A stretch of DNA of 26,961 nucleotides from Chlamydomonas sphaeroides (Eukaryota > Chlorophyta > Chlorophyceae > Chlamydomonadales > Chlamydomonadaceae). Positions 8,241-20,400 of the stretch are shown here, piece after piece. Position 1 is the first letter of the stretch. Every line of letters begins with the position of its first letter. Position numbers and translations under genes: made by a program. The notes below the pieces were generated by a model. The model was not told the origin of the DNA. It searched no databases and saw only the letters and a program-made list of their open reading frames with translations. The stretch is taken from the NCBI GenBank assembly GCA_001662425.1, contig BDDC01001395.1, forward strand, positions 1 through 26,961, written 5' to 3'.

Positions 8241-11200
8241 ATGGCCACTCGTGGAAGTATCGACCACCCGACGTCAGCACTGCCGGCCAGTCCCTACATC
8301 ACTGGTATAGCTGAGCAGGTAAGCCTGCATGGTCAAGGGAACTGGTCACCGCGTGTCCGTGCCTCAAAACCAAACCTTGACCACTGTGGCGGGCAGGGCA
8401 GGGCAGCAGCGGCACATGCTCAGGGCAGCAGCGGCGGGCAGGTGGCTGGGGAACAGAAGCAGGCCGTGGGGAGGAGGGGGCCTGGGGTGAGGGCATCCAG
8501 CGCGGGCCGCATCCAGCTGCCTCGCTTGCCTCCTCCTGCCCTGCGACCCACCGCCAGCTCCCCCGCCCCCTCACGCCTGCCTCTCCCGGCCCCAGGCCCA
8601 GCACATCCAGGCGCTGCAGGAGCGCGTCTCGCAGCTAGAGGAGTCGCTCAAGCGCGAGCGCCACCGGGCGGACCTATGTCAGCAGCAGCTGGAGCAGGCG
8701 CTGACGGCGGCCGCGGCGCAGGCCGCGGCCGCGCAGGCCGCCCAGGCTGCGCTGGCCGGGGCCATTTCGCCACGTAGCCCCAACAGCGCAGCTGCCGCCG
8801 CAGCCGCCGCCAACCTGCTGTTCTGCCCCGGTTCTCGGTCAAACCTGGCCTGGCCCGGGCCAACGCTGACGCCGCCGGCGGCGCCGTCCTCCGCGGAGCT
8901 GGCGGCGGCGGCGCAGACGGGGACCGACGACGACGACGTGACGACGACGAACTCGTGCGCGTCAGCGGCGCCGTCGGCGTCGGCGTCGGCGTCGGCGCTT
9001 GGCTCCGGCGGCCCCGTGGCCTGGACTGCCGCCACAGCACAGCCCCAGTCACATCCACTGGCAGGGCCCAACGTCGCCTCCTGGCCGCCCTGCGCCGCGG
9101 CGCCGGCGACCGCCGCCGCCGCCGCCACGGCGCACCTCGCGCCGCCGCCACTGCCCAGCCTCAGCCTCAAGGTGGCTCCGGCGGCGGCGGGGCCCCGGGA
9201 GCCCCGGGTGTCGGACGCGGACGCGACCGTGGCCTCGTTCGCGTTCCCCGACGACGCGCTGCTGGTTGGGCCCGACGGCGAGGCCTGCCGCAGCCAGCGC
9301 AGCAGCCAGGCTGGAATGGCCGAGGTTGCTGCTGCCGCCGGCAGCACTGGCGGCTGCGCGCGCTGTGCCTCGGGTCCGCCGCCGCCGGGGCCGTCGGTCG
9401 CCGCCGCCGCGGCTGCGGCTGCTGCTGCTGCGGCGCTGCAGGCCTCGTCGTTCCCTGGGTCCAGCACGCTCAACAGCGGCGCCAGCACGGAGTTCGCGTT
9501 CCCGGGGCCGCTGGCGCCCGGGTGCGGACTGAGCTTCAACAGCGGCGGCCTGGCGCTGGCCAAGGGGGACATGGTCACCATCACCAAGCGCGAGTAGTGA
9601 GTGGGAGTGGGCCGGGTGGTGGGCGGCGGTGGCTGAGCGGGGGAGGGTCTGTGGGGCTGTGCCCCTGGCTGCGCGGCCCTTGCTTGGAGGGCGCCGAGTG
9701 GCGGCACCAGGCGGCATGTGGGTTGAGCGGGGGCCGGGTGTCGATTGTGCTGGGGCTGCGCGCGCGGGCTCATCTGAAGGCCCGGGTGCCGGCTTATCCG
9801 AAGGCCCGGGTGCCTGCCCACCCGAAGGCCAGGGCGGGGGCCCGCCGTCGGAGCGTGTGTCGGGTGCCGGCGCCTGGACGCAGGCAGGGGCCGCGCACAC
9901 GGCCACGTCACTGCGCCGCACCCTCCCTTTCTCCCTACCTCCTCGCCCCAGTGAGCTGCTGCTGCTCAAGGACAAAGCCATGGACGTGCTGCAGGTGTGT
10001 GCTCAAGTGTCGAGTAGAAGAAAACCCCACACGCGGCACGTGTGTGTGTGTATGTGGGCGTGGGGGCGCCGCAGCGTTGCGGACTTGGCAACGGACGGAG
10101 GAACGGGCAAGGCCATGGATGCGCTGCTGCCGGGGCCACCGCCATGCAGCGCCGGCTGCTGCTGCTGCCAGGCTGCCAGGCAGCAGGCAGCAGCAGCGGG
10201 CCGCCGCCTGCCCCTCTGGCTGGGGCTGCGGCACCCAGCTGCTGGCGGCAGCCGACGCCGCCGCTGCGGCAGCGTCGCCGCTGTGATAGCGTCGCCGCTG
10301 CGATAGCGTCGCCGCTGCGATAGCGTCGCCGCTGCGATAGCGTCGCCGCTGCCGCAGCGTCGTTGGCTTGTGTCACCGCAAACAGCGAGCGGCCGCTGCT
10401 GCGGACCGCGCTGCTCTCGCGGCACACACCGCATACCCAGCGCGGCGCCTTGGCCACAGCCTCGGGTCCTGCCGCTGCGACGGCGTGCCTCGTGTGCCTG
10501 CCTGCATTCGCGGCAACCCCGGCCCCCCAACACGGTGTGCCCCGCCCTGCGCTCCCCGGCCGCAGGAGGGCATCACCATTGCCGACTGCTCGCTGCCGGA
10601 CATGCCGCTCATCTACGTCAACGCGGGCTTTGCGAGGACCACCGGCTACAGCGCCAGCTACGTGCTGGGCAAGAACTGCAGGTGGGGGTGGGTGGAGAAG
10701 GGGGAAAAGAGGGGGGAGGGGAGGGAACGTGTGTGTTCATGTTTCAGGAAAGTAGTGCCGTAACCACGCACGCGGCATGCCCGTGCATGTGTTCGTTTAC
10801 AAGTTAAGTAAGCACACCGTGTGTGTTTGGGGGGCTTAGGTGGCGAGTTGAGCCGACGCGCACGCTAACGGACGTATGCTAACAGCAGAGCTCGGCCCCA
10901 ACACAGCACAGCACGCCCTCCTTGTGCGCGAGCGACTATGTCGGCGGGTTTAGGTGGCGAGTTGAGCCAGGGCGCGAGGCGAAGGCGCGGGGATGCAGTG
11001 GAGGCGAGTTGGCGGTGGGGCAGCCTGTCGGCCTCCCCTTTTTGTGTTCCAGTGTTAGGTAGCACAGAACCCCACACGCGGCACAGCACCTCCCCTCCCC
11101 TTTTTGTGTGTGCGCCCTTGTGCGCCCTCGTGCCTGCTGACCTCCCCTCCGCCTCCCCCTTGCCCAGGTTCCTGCAGGGCGAGGGCACCGACCCCCGCGA

Positions 11201-14200
11201 GGTGGCGGAGCTCAAGCAGGCCATCAGCGAGGGCAGGTCGTGCGTGGTGCAGGTGGGCGGGGACCGGGCGGGGTGTTGGCGGTCCGCGCCACAGGCCGCG
11301 CCCGAGTGTGCCGCGTGCGCTTCATTCTTTCACTTTTTTTAAGGATGACCACACACACGCCCTAAAACTGGATGCCCCACGCCTGCCTGCCTGCCTCACC
11401 TCCTCTTGCCCCACCGCCCCAGCTGCTCAACCACAAGAAGAACGGCGACCCCTTTGTCAACTACCTGTCACTGGTGGGGCTGTGGGAGGGAGGGCATGCT
11501 CCGTCGAGGGCCCTACGTGGCCCAGTGTGCGAAGGGGTGGGATGGGACTTGCCTGACCCCCGGGTCAGCCACCTGAGGTGGGGCCTGGGGCATGGGGCGA
11601 GGGCCGGGCGCCGTGGACCTCGGGCACGAGATGTGCGCGGCCGGGAAGGCCCCCGCACACGTGCGTCTATCTCACAGTCTCGTCCTTACTTGCCCCCTGA
11701 TGTTGCAACGTGTATCCATGACGTACTCTGCCTGAGCCACCCGCCCATCGCTCGCCGCCGTCCGCCCTCCCCTTGGGCACCGGGCCCTGAGATTGCAAAC
11801 CAGTCCGTCACTCCCTCGGCACGCCCTACCTACCCCTCGCATCTCCCCCAGCTTGGCAATGTTGCCTGCCCCGGCACCTCCGTCACTGCCGTCGCAAACC
11901 CGTCCCCTCTCCCTCCCCCCAGACGCCCATCCACGACACCACCACGGGCCGCCTGACGCACTATGTGGGCGTGCAGTCCGACATCACCGAGCTGGTGAAC
12001 CACAAGAAGGCGGAGCTGGCGGCCAAGCACGCCGCGCTGCAGGTGGGGCAGCACGCCGCACCAGCCGTCGTGTTTGATGATTCAATGGGGAATCGCCGAT
12101 GCGTCGGTAACATCAATATGACATGCAAGCGCTGGCGGCTAAGCACGCGGCGCTGCGGGCGGGGCGGCGCGGCGCGGGGCGGAGGGTCTGAGGGTCTGGG
12201 GGGCCTGACCGACTGACCGACTGACCGACTGACCGACTGACCGACTGACCGACTGACCGCCGGACCGCCGGACCGCCGGACCGGAGTGGCGCGGCACAGG
12301 CCGGGCCGCCAGCCCCTTCCGCCGGCAGCCCAATGGCGGCCTGCGCTGACTACCCGTGCCGAGCCCCGCCTCTGCTAGGGGCACACGGCCCGAGGGCTGC
12401 GTGCCGGCGCGCGCCCCTCCGCCCCAAACCATCCCCCTCACCCTCACACGGCAACACATCCTCTTGCCCATGTTTTCCCGCCATCCCCCTCCGCGGGAGC
12501 TTGGGATGGTGCTTGCACTGGGCCCTCGTCACTGCTCTCGCAACCTCTTTCCATCCCGTACCCCCCGCCACCCCCCTCCCGCAGGCGGCTGTGGCCACGG
12601 AGGCCAAGAGCCAGTTCCTGGCTCGCATGAGCCACGAGATCCGCACTCCGCTCAACGGCATGATCGCGGTGGGGCAGCTGCTGGTGGAGACCAGCCTCAC
12701 GCCCGCGCAGTGGGACCTGGTCAACACCATCCGCTGCAGCGGCGAGACGCTGCTCACGCTCATCACGGGTGCGCGCCGGCCAGGCTGTATGTATGTTGAA
12801 GGAAGGAAAGTAATGTTGTGTAATATGTGTGTGCGTTTATTAGCTATAGTAAGACACCCAGCGAGTGTACCATCACTACGGATGTGTTGAACTTGGCTGC
12901 GTTATTGAGGGACAGCATCATCCGTGGCATGGGTCATGCGAGCTGCATGGCAGAGGCCAGCCGCTGCTCGCGCTTGCCACGGGTGCGTGCGTGGTCGGCA
13001 TTGGCCGCTCGTGTGTCCGAGCGGCCCCACGTTGAAGCAGGACCATCGGCCAGGCGAGGCGCTGCCCACGCTCACGGGCCGGTTAGGCTGGGGGCTCGGG
13101 GGAGCAGGGCGGAAGGCGCGGCTGGGGAGGCGCCGGCTGGGGAGCCACGCCGCCGCGGGCGGCTCAGCGGCTGGGCGCTGGCCACGGTGTGCTTCGTGTG
13201 CCGGCGACTCGAGGCGCCACACCACACCGCATGCCCACGCCCTAGCTGCCTCCCACAGCCTGGCAGGCCCCATTTGAGTGAAGCATCCCCTTTGCACGTG
13301 CGGCCAGCGACATCCCCCGAGCTGTATCCGCTCCACCTCCCGCTCCCCTTGCAACAGCCCTTCCCCCGCCCATACCCTGCCGCCCCCGCTGCCTCCCCTC
13401 CCCCAGACATCCTGGACTTCTCGCGCATCGAGGCCAACAAGATGGTCCTGCACAACGCCGTGTTCCGCCTGGACACCGTCATCGAGGCGGCCATGGAGAT
13501 CGCGGGGCTGCGCGCGGCGCAGCGGCGGCTGCAGGTGTGCGCTGCCGGGGGAGAGGGGCTCGGCAAGCTGGGCAAGCGAAGCGGGAAGCAGGCACAGGGG
13601 CGGCGAGTCCTGGGGCAGAGGCGGCTGCAGGCGTGCGGCTGCGCAGCGTGTCGGAGTCATGGAAGCAGGGGGCAGGGGGCAGGGGGCAGGGCGGCGGAGG
13701 GCAGGGGGTAGGGCGGCGGAGGGCGCGCACCACGGTCGCATCCCGTGGGGTCGAGCACTTCCCCAGCTGTTGCTCCCTTGGAGCCCGTGTGCGCCGGCAC
13801 CGACTCTCAAACGCCTCCCCACGGCCCTCCCCTCTCCTCCCCTGTCAGGTGGCCTACCACATCGCCGAGTCGGTGCCGCGCATCCTGCACGGCGACGCGC
13901 AGCGGCTGCAGCAGATCCTGCTCAACATCGTCAACAACGGCATCAAGTTCACCGAGGAGGGTGAGCGCAGCAGCGGCAGGGCGCACGTGGTGCGGGCTGC
14001 GGACTTGCGGCCGGCACCCGCGGCAGTGCAGTGCAGTGCGGCGCAGGGCCGCACCGGCACCGGCCTGGGCCCGGCTGCCAGCGTGCAAGCGAATGCACTC
14101 CGTGGGGTGCTGCGGTATGCGCTGCGGCACATGCTGCTGCCAACATGGCCCCGCGCTGCGGCCCCGGCCCCGGGCTTCCGCTCGGAGATTCGCGGCGGGA

Positions 14201-14437
14201 CCGTTGGTCACCCCCTTGGTGTTGCATCCCCGCCCCCGCAGGCGGGCTGCTGCTCGAGGTGTGGCCCGAGGGAGTGTACCCGGCACACGCGCTGCCGCAG
14301 GCGCTGGCCGCCGCCGCAGCGCCCGCCGTCGCCGCCGCCGCCGCCCGCGCCGCCGCGCATGCCGACGCCGATGGCGGCGACGGCGCCGCCATCGCCCCCT
14401 CCACCACCGGAGCCCCCGAGTCGATGCCAGCGCCCGA

Positions 14438-14470
<33 letters not shown>

Positions 14471-17400
14471 GGCGCTGCTGCCGACGGCGGCGCCGGTCCA
14501 GGGCTGCAGCGGCGCCGCCGCCGCCAGCGGCCCCGAGGCGGAGTGGCCGCTGGTGGTGCTGCGCTTCTCGGTGCGCGACACGGGCATTGGCATCGCGCCC
14601 ACGGACCTGGGCCGCCTCTTCAACTCGTTCACCCAGGTACGGCAGTACGACAGTACGACACGCGCCTAGCTTGCCAGCCGGCACGGCTGTTGGGGTGCGT
14701 GGCGCGGCGGTCGTGCCCCACAACACCACCTCCGACGCCCGTACAACGAAACAGCCCACCAAACCCGCCACCAAACCCGCCACCGAGACACACACGGTTG
14801 CCGCAAGCCGCCCGCTCTCTCGGCCCCGCATGTCTCACGCCGTCCAACTCCCCCACCGCGCTCCGCCGCAGGTTGACGCCTCCCCCACCCGGCGCTACGG
14901 CGGCAGCGGGCTGGGGCTAGCCATCAGCCGCAAGCTGTGCGAGGCCATGGGCGGGCATATGTGGGTGGAGAGCCCGGGGCTCAACAAGGGGAGCACCTTC
15001 TCCTGGACCATCACCTGCAGGTGGGTGCGGGAGGAATGAAACGGGGAAGCACCACCTCAGCACCACCTCAGCACCACCTCAGCGGCGGAATGAAACGGGG
15101 AAGCACCACCTCACGCTGTGCGCCCTTCCGCGGTGGCCCACCGGCCTCCCTAGCCCAGCCCGCCCGCCCGCCGAAGCCCACCGCCCTCCCTCCTGCTCCA
15201 CGCCACGCCACCCCAACCCCGTGCCAACAGGGTGCCGCAACAGGCAGCCCGGCAGCGCAAGGCGCGCCGCTCTTCGCTCGTGTGCGTCAGTCGGCCGTCC
15301 GCCGGCGGCCCCGCCAGCCTCACCGGCTACCTGGGCATGGGTCTGGGGCCGGGCAGCGGCCCCAGCTCCGCCACCGGCTACAGCCCCAGCCTCGCGTCGC
15401 CGCGCGCCGCCGCCGCCGCCGCCGCCGTTGCGTCGTTGCTGTCGCCGCCGGGACAGCCGGGGCTGGGGCCGCGCAGCGGCCGCACGCCGTCGGCGAAGGG
15501 GCTCGGCGGCGGCGGCGGCGCCGCCGCAGCCGCCGCTGGCAGCGGTGAGATGGAGGTGGCCAGGTCCGGGTCCATTGGCACAGAGGCTGCCTCGGCGGCG
15601 TCGTCGCTGTCGGCGGCAGGCGGCATCGGCGGCGGCGGCGCCGGCGGCCTCCAGCGGAGCACCAGCGCCATCCCAGCGCTGACGCCGGCCTTCGCAAGCG
15701 CCGCCTCCGTCAGCGGCGCCGCGCCCGACGGCGCCGCCGACGCGCCGCCGACGGCCGGCGCTTCCGGCAGCCAGCTCCGGCTCAGCGGCACCGGCGGGCC
15801 CGGCGGCGCCGCCGCCGAGCAGCCGGCCTGGACGCCGTCGGCGCTGTCGTCGCTACTGCTGACCTCCACCGCCTGCGAGCCGCCTGTGGCGCTGCCGCTG
15901 CTGCGCGGCAAGAAGATCCTGCTGGTGGAGCCCTGCGAGATGGTGCGGCAGGTGCTGATGCTGGCGCTGCGCTCCTGGGGCTGCCGCGTGTGCGCCGTGG
16001 TGAATGCGCGCGAGGGCATCGCACGCCTGCTCGCGGGCGGCACGCTCGAACCCGCGCTCACCCCTCGGGCCCCCGCGCGGCCCGAGCCGGCGCCCAAGCC
16101 CTGCATGACGCTGCAGCACGCCGGGTCCACCTGCAACGTTCCCGCCGGATCCGGATCCGCGGCCAGTTCGAATCCGCTGGATCCGGCTCTGTACGACACG
16201 CCCGGGCCGTACGACTGCGTCATCATGGACATGCGGGCCACGTGCCTGCTGCGCGCGCTGACGCTGGCGGACGACCGTGAGGCGCAGGTCAGACGGGGAC
16301 CTGGCGGGAGGCACTCGGGGCGCAGGGGACCGGGGCCTGGCGGGGGGCCTGGCGCATTCGCGGCACCTGTGGCGCGTTGTGGCTTACGGACAGGGTCGTA
16401 CAGCGGCGCTGCGTTGCAGTTCAGCCGCCGCCGCCGCCGCCGCCGCCTGTCAGACGGACCCCCGGTCGGCCCCTGCAGCTCGCTAGCAGCGGCTGTGCGC
16501 TGCAGGGCGCGGCGCCTCGCGTCGTCGTGACGTACCCGCCCCTGTCCCCGCGTGCTCGCTAGCCGCCGCCCAACCGGCGCGGGGACCTGGGCCTGTTGCC
16601 TGCACTGGGACCATTGCCCCTGTCCCCGCAACCTCTGCACCCGCCCTGCCTCCCCCATCCGCCCTACAGCGGCTCGTGTTCATGGGGTGGCCAGGCGAGA
16701 ACGAGCCGGAGAGCGAGGACGAGGACGAGGAGGCGACGGAGGCGGCGGGGGAGGCGCAGGAGCTGCAGCAGCAGGGGCTAGGCGAGGGCCCGCTGCAGCA
16801 GCAGCAGCAGCAGCCGGTCGCCGACGGGCAGGGCGGGGCCGGCGCCGACGGCACGGCGCCGCCGCCGCGGCGCAGCCTCGCGGGCGGCGGCGGCGCGCCG
16901 CCGGCGCCGCCGCTTGATGTGTACGGAGAGCCGCTGCCGCCGTCGGACGTGACGGCGCGACCGCCCAGGTGGGTCGGACGGCCGGCGTGCTAGGCCGGCT
17001 GTTAAGATAGGCAGAGAGCAGGCGGGGTGGGCAGAGAGCAGGCGGGGTGGGCAGAGAGCAGGCGGGGTGGGCAGAGAGCAGGCCGGGTGGGCAGAGAGCA
17101 GGCGGGGTGGATTGGCGCGCGGAGGGCGGAGGGCGGAGGGCGGGGCCCCTTAGCCGGGGGCCATCGCCGCGTGCCCAGGTGGGCCCCACACGCATGTTTT
17201 GCCCCCCACGTGGACGCCCTGCCGCCTCCCCTCCCCTTCCCTTCCCTGCCCCAGGGCCGTCACCGAGGCCATGGCCCGGCCCCACAACCGGCAGCTGGGC
17301 TACGTGACCGTCACGCGGCCCGTGCGCCAGGTGGGGTGGGCGGCGGGCCATGCTGCCCGGGTGGCTGCGGGCGCTCAACGCGCAGGGGCCCACCGCGCTG

Positions 17401-20400
17401 CGGAGGCCCGCCTGCGTTGGGTCTGCCCCCCGTCACCCCCCGTCTTGCGACTGCGGAGGTCATGGCGATGGGCTGGGAAGGTTGCTTCGCTGATGCCATG
17501 CGGACCCGAGCCTCTGGTTCGGAGAGTGCCGACGCGTTCGCAGCACCATTGATGAATAACACCCCCACCTTGCCAATCCTGTGGTCGGCTATTCACACGG
17601 CAACACATCCGCTTGCCTTGGATTTTCATTTTCCCCATCCTTCCAATGTTTCCCCCGTCACCCGCCTTGACAGCTGCCGGCCTGCCCGTCCCCCAACGGC
17701 TCAGCTCCGGCCTCACCCAGAGCTCCGTGCAGAGCAGAGCATGCTCGGTGCGTGTCAGCCTGACCTCATGGGCCCCACCCTCTCCCCCTGCTGCACCGAC
17801 CGCAGGGCCGGCTGATGCTGGCGCTTGAGGAGGTGCTGATGATGCAGCTGGATGGGGGCCGGGAGGAGCAGGTGGGCGCGAGGAGGGGGTGTGCGGTGGC
17901 GGGGTTGGGGTGGTGACCGCGCTGACTCAAGCCCCCTAGGCCAAGGCGACGGCAACTGGCGCCATCCGGTTCGGATGGGGGGCGGGAGGGAACGGGAGGG
18001 GAGGGGGCAGGCAGCGGGGCGGAGGCGCTACCCCAGCTCAAGGTACTGTTGTCCGCATGTGCGGCAGCCATGACGGGGGCCGGGGGTGCTGCCCTGCACT
18101 CACCATGGACGCGCCATGCACTGACCTGGCCTCGCCATGCTGCCGCAGGGCTATTGGAGTGACGAGGGCGACATGGACACCATTCTGCCCCACAGCCCGC
18201 CGCACGGCCTCCCGCACGCCGCCTCCCCGGCCCGCCACGCCGCGCCGCCATCGCCGACCTCCCCCTACACCTCCACCCTCGCCGCCGAGGCCTTCGCCCC
18301 CGTCCCCGCCTCCGCCGCCTCCGCTGCCGCCGCCGCCCCCGCCGACGACGACAGCACGAATCCCCGGGCCGCGCTCGGCAGCTGCAGCCAGCCGGTGCCG
18401 CTGACGGCCGGCGGCGCCGCGGCCTTCGCCACGCACGCGGCGGCGGCGCTGTCAGCCCCGTTGCCGCCGGCCACCAGCGACGCCGCCGCCGGCCCCGTGG
18501 GCAGCGCCTCGCAGTCCCGCCGCAACTTCCAGGCGCAGGCGCAGGCGCAGGGCGGCGGTGGTGCGCCCCACGGCCTCGAGGCTTGGACACAGGCTCCGCA
18601 GCTGCAGGTGGGCAGGGCGTGTGGGGGCATGTGACGGTGCCACGAGGCAGGGCTGCAGCCTCGTACACGTGCTGGGAACTCCAGGGAGCTGGCGCTGCGT
18701 CGCAGTGAGGTCCCTTGCAGCCAAGCGCAGCGGGGCAGGCGGCGCGAAGCGGCGCGAGAGCAGCACCCACCACGCGTGCGGTGGGCGCAGTCGGAGCGCG
18801 CCTGCGCCCTGCAGCTCCACCGGGCCATGCGGCCACATGCTGTCTGGGTGTGTGCCGGGCCGCTAGCGTGCTGGTGTGGTGCCCCCCCCCCATCTTGGAC
18901 CGCCCTGCTTGCAACGCCCAACACACGCCCTCCTGCCATGCCCCGTGTCTTGTCCTCCCCCCCCCACCACTACCCGCAGTCGGGCCCCGCGGGCCTGGGC
19001 TACATGGCCCAGGGCGGCCACATGGACCGCATGGGGCACGGCGGCCGGGGGAGCCACGGAGGCTCGCTGGGCTTCATGCCGCAGGGGGCCCAGGGGCCGC
19101 AGGGGGGCTCCCTGGGCTTCATGCCCCAGGGCGGCCGTGGTGCCCACGGCGGCTCCCTGGGCCACGTGCCCCAGGGCAGCAACGCTGGCCAGGGCAGCCA
19201 CGGCGGCGGGGCCGGCGGCTACGCCTCCCCGCAGTCGTCAGGCAGCCACGCGGGCGGCCACTCGTCGCTGTGCTTCTCGCTGCGGCCGGCGCAGGTGGGG
19301 ATGGGGATGGGGATGGGGATGGGGATGGGGATGGGGATGGGGATGGGGATGGGGCGGGCCACGAGCTGTCGGTGGGGGCGCCGCTGCAAGCGTGCCGCGG
19401 GACCGGCGGCACACCCCGCCTGCCCCATCCCCCGTCCCTGCGTTCTCTGCTCACCCGTTCTGCGCCTGTTGCCTCGGCACCCCGCCCCCGCCAGGTCAAG
19501 AAGTCGGGCAGCTCCGCGGAGCTGCCGCAGCTGAGCGGGCGCTGGGGGCCGGAGGACCCGTGGGCGGGCGGCGGCGGCGGCGTGCGCATCCTGCTGGCCG
19601 AGGACAACGCCATCAACATGAAGGTGCGCTTCTTCGCATGGTCACGGGCTACACGGATGTCATGTCTGCTGCTGTACGTATGCATATGTCATGTTGGCTG
19701 CTGTGCCCCAGCCCTGTCACTGCGCCGCCGCTGCCTCCCTGACGCCTCGCTCTGTCCCCCTCTTCCTTGCCCGGCCCCCGACCCCTGTCGCCTGCATCAG
19801 GTGGCTCTGGGCGTACTGCGCCGCACGCTGCCCAACGCGCAGATCACCACCGCCGAGAACGGGGTGCAGGTAAGCGCCGGCCCGGGGCGAAGCCACCGCC
19901 TAGCTCGCCGCCTGACCCGCCCCGCCCTCCCGCCTACCCGTACCCTGCCTGCCTGCCTTCCCTCACCGCCTGCTCGGCGCTCTGCCCTGCCCTCCCCCAC
20001 CTTCGCCAGGCGCTGGAGGCGGTCACTGCCCGGGGCGGCATCGACGCCTTTGACGTGGTGCTCATGGACCTGCACATGCCGGTGGGTGGTTGCAGCTTGC
20101 AGGGGTCGACGTAACTAACGACGGGTCGACGTAACTAAATGAAAACACCTATCTAGACCTGCCGTCGGTGTTGCTGGCAAGGAAACCCTTGTGATGTGGT
20201 GCTCACAGTCCTGCACACGGTCCGGCCTGTGGGCCCGCGCTGGGGCGCTGAGGGATGGGCCCTGGCTGATAGCGGCCCCCACACACCGGCCGGTTGGTTT
20301 TGTATTACTTTTATACTTGTACTTATTTTTGAACACACCGGCGCCTGTTCCGGACACACCGGCGCCTGTTCCGGACACACCGGCGCCTGTTCCGGACACA

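Noticed and set aside
6870..8267. Minus-strand open frame of 465 codons across the INTS11 last exon and downstream spacer
   Set aside because: Antisense shadow of an Ala/Gly-rich coding exon; no family motif and no supporting splice pattern.
8679..9911. Minus-strand open frame of 410 codons opposite LOV-kinase exon 2
   Set aside because: The plus strand joins in phase to the coiled coil and LOV exons; the antisense frame is only Ala/Ser-rich complement.
12207..12285. Regular repeats as a possible CRISPR array
   Set aside because: Direct 8-base tandem units without spacers in a spliced intron; the same applies to the arrays at 10268, 17011 and 20334.
15900..17871. Splitting the LOV-kinase locus into two genes at the degenerate receiver
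   Set aside because: Every junction from exon 12 to exon 19 keeps phase, there is no promoter-like gap or stop, and the order kinase, pseudo-receiver, receiver is normal for hybrid kinases.
19295..19354. GATGGG array as interstitial telomere repeat
   Set aside because: It does not match algal telomere units (TTTTAGGG/TTTAGGG) and lies exactly in a short intron.
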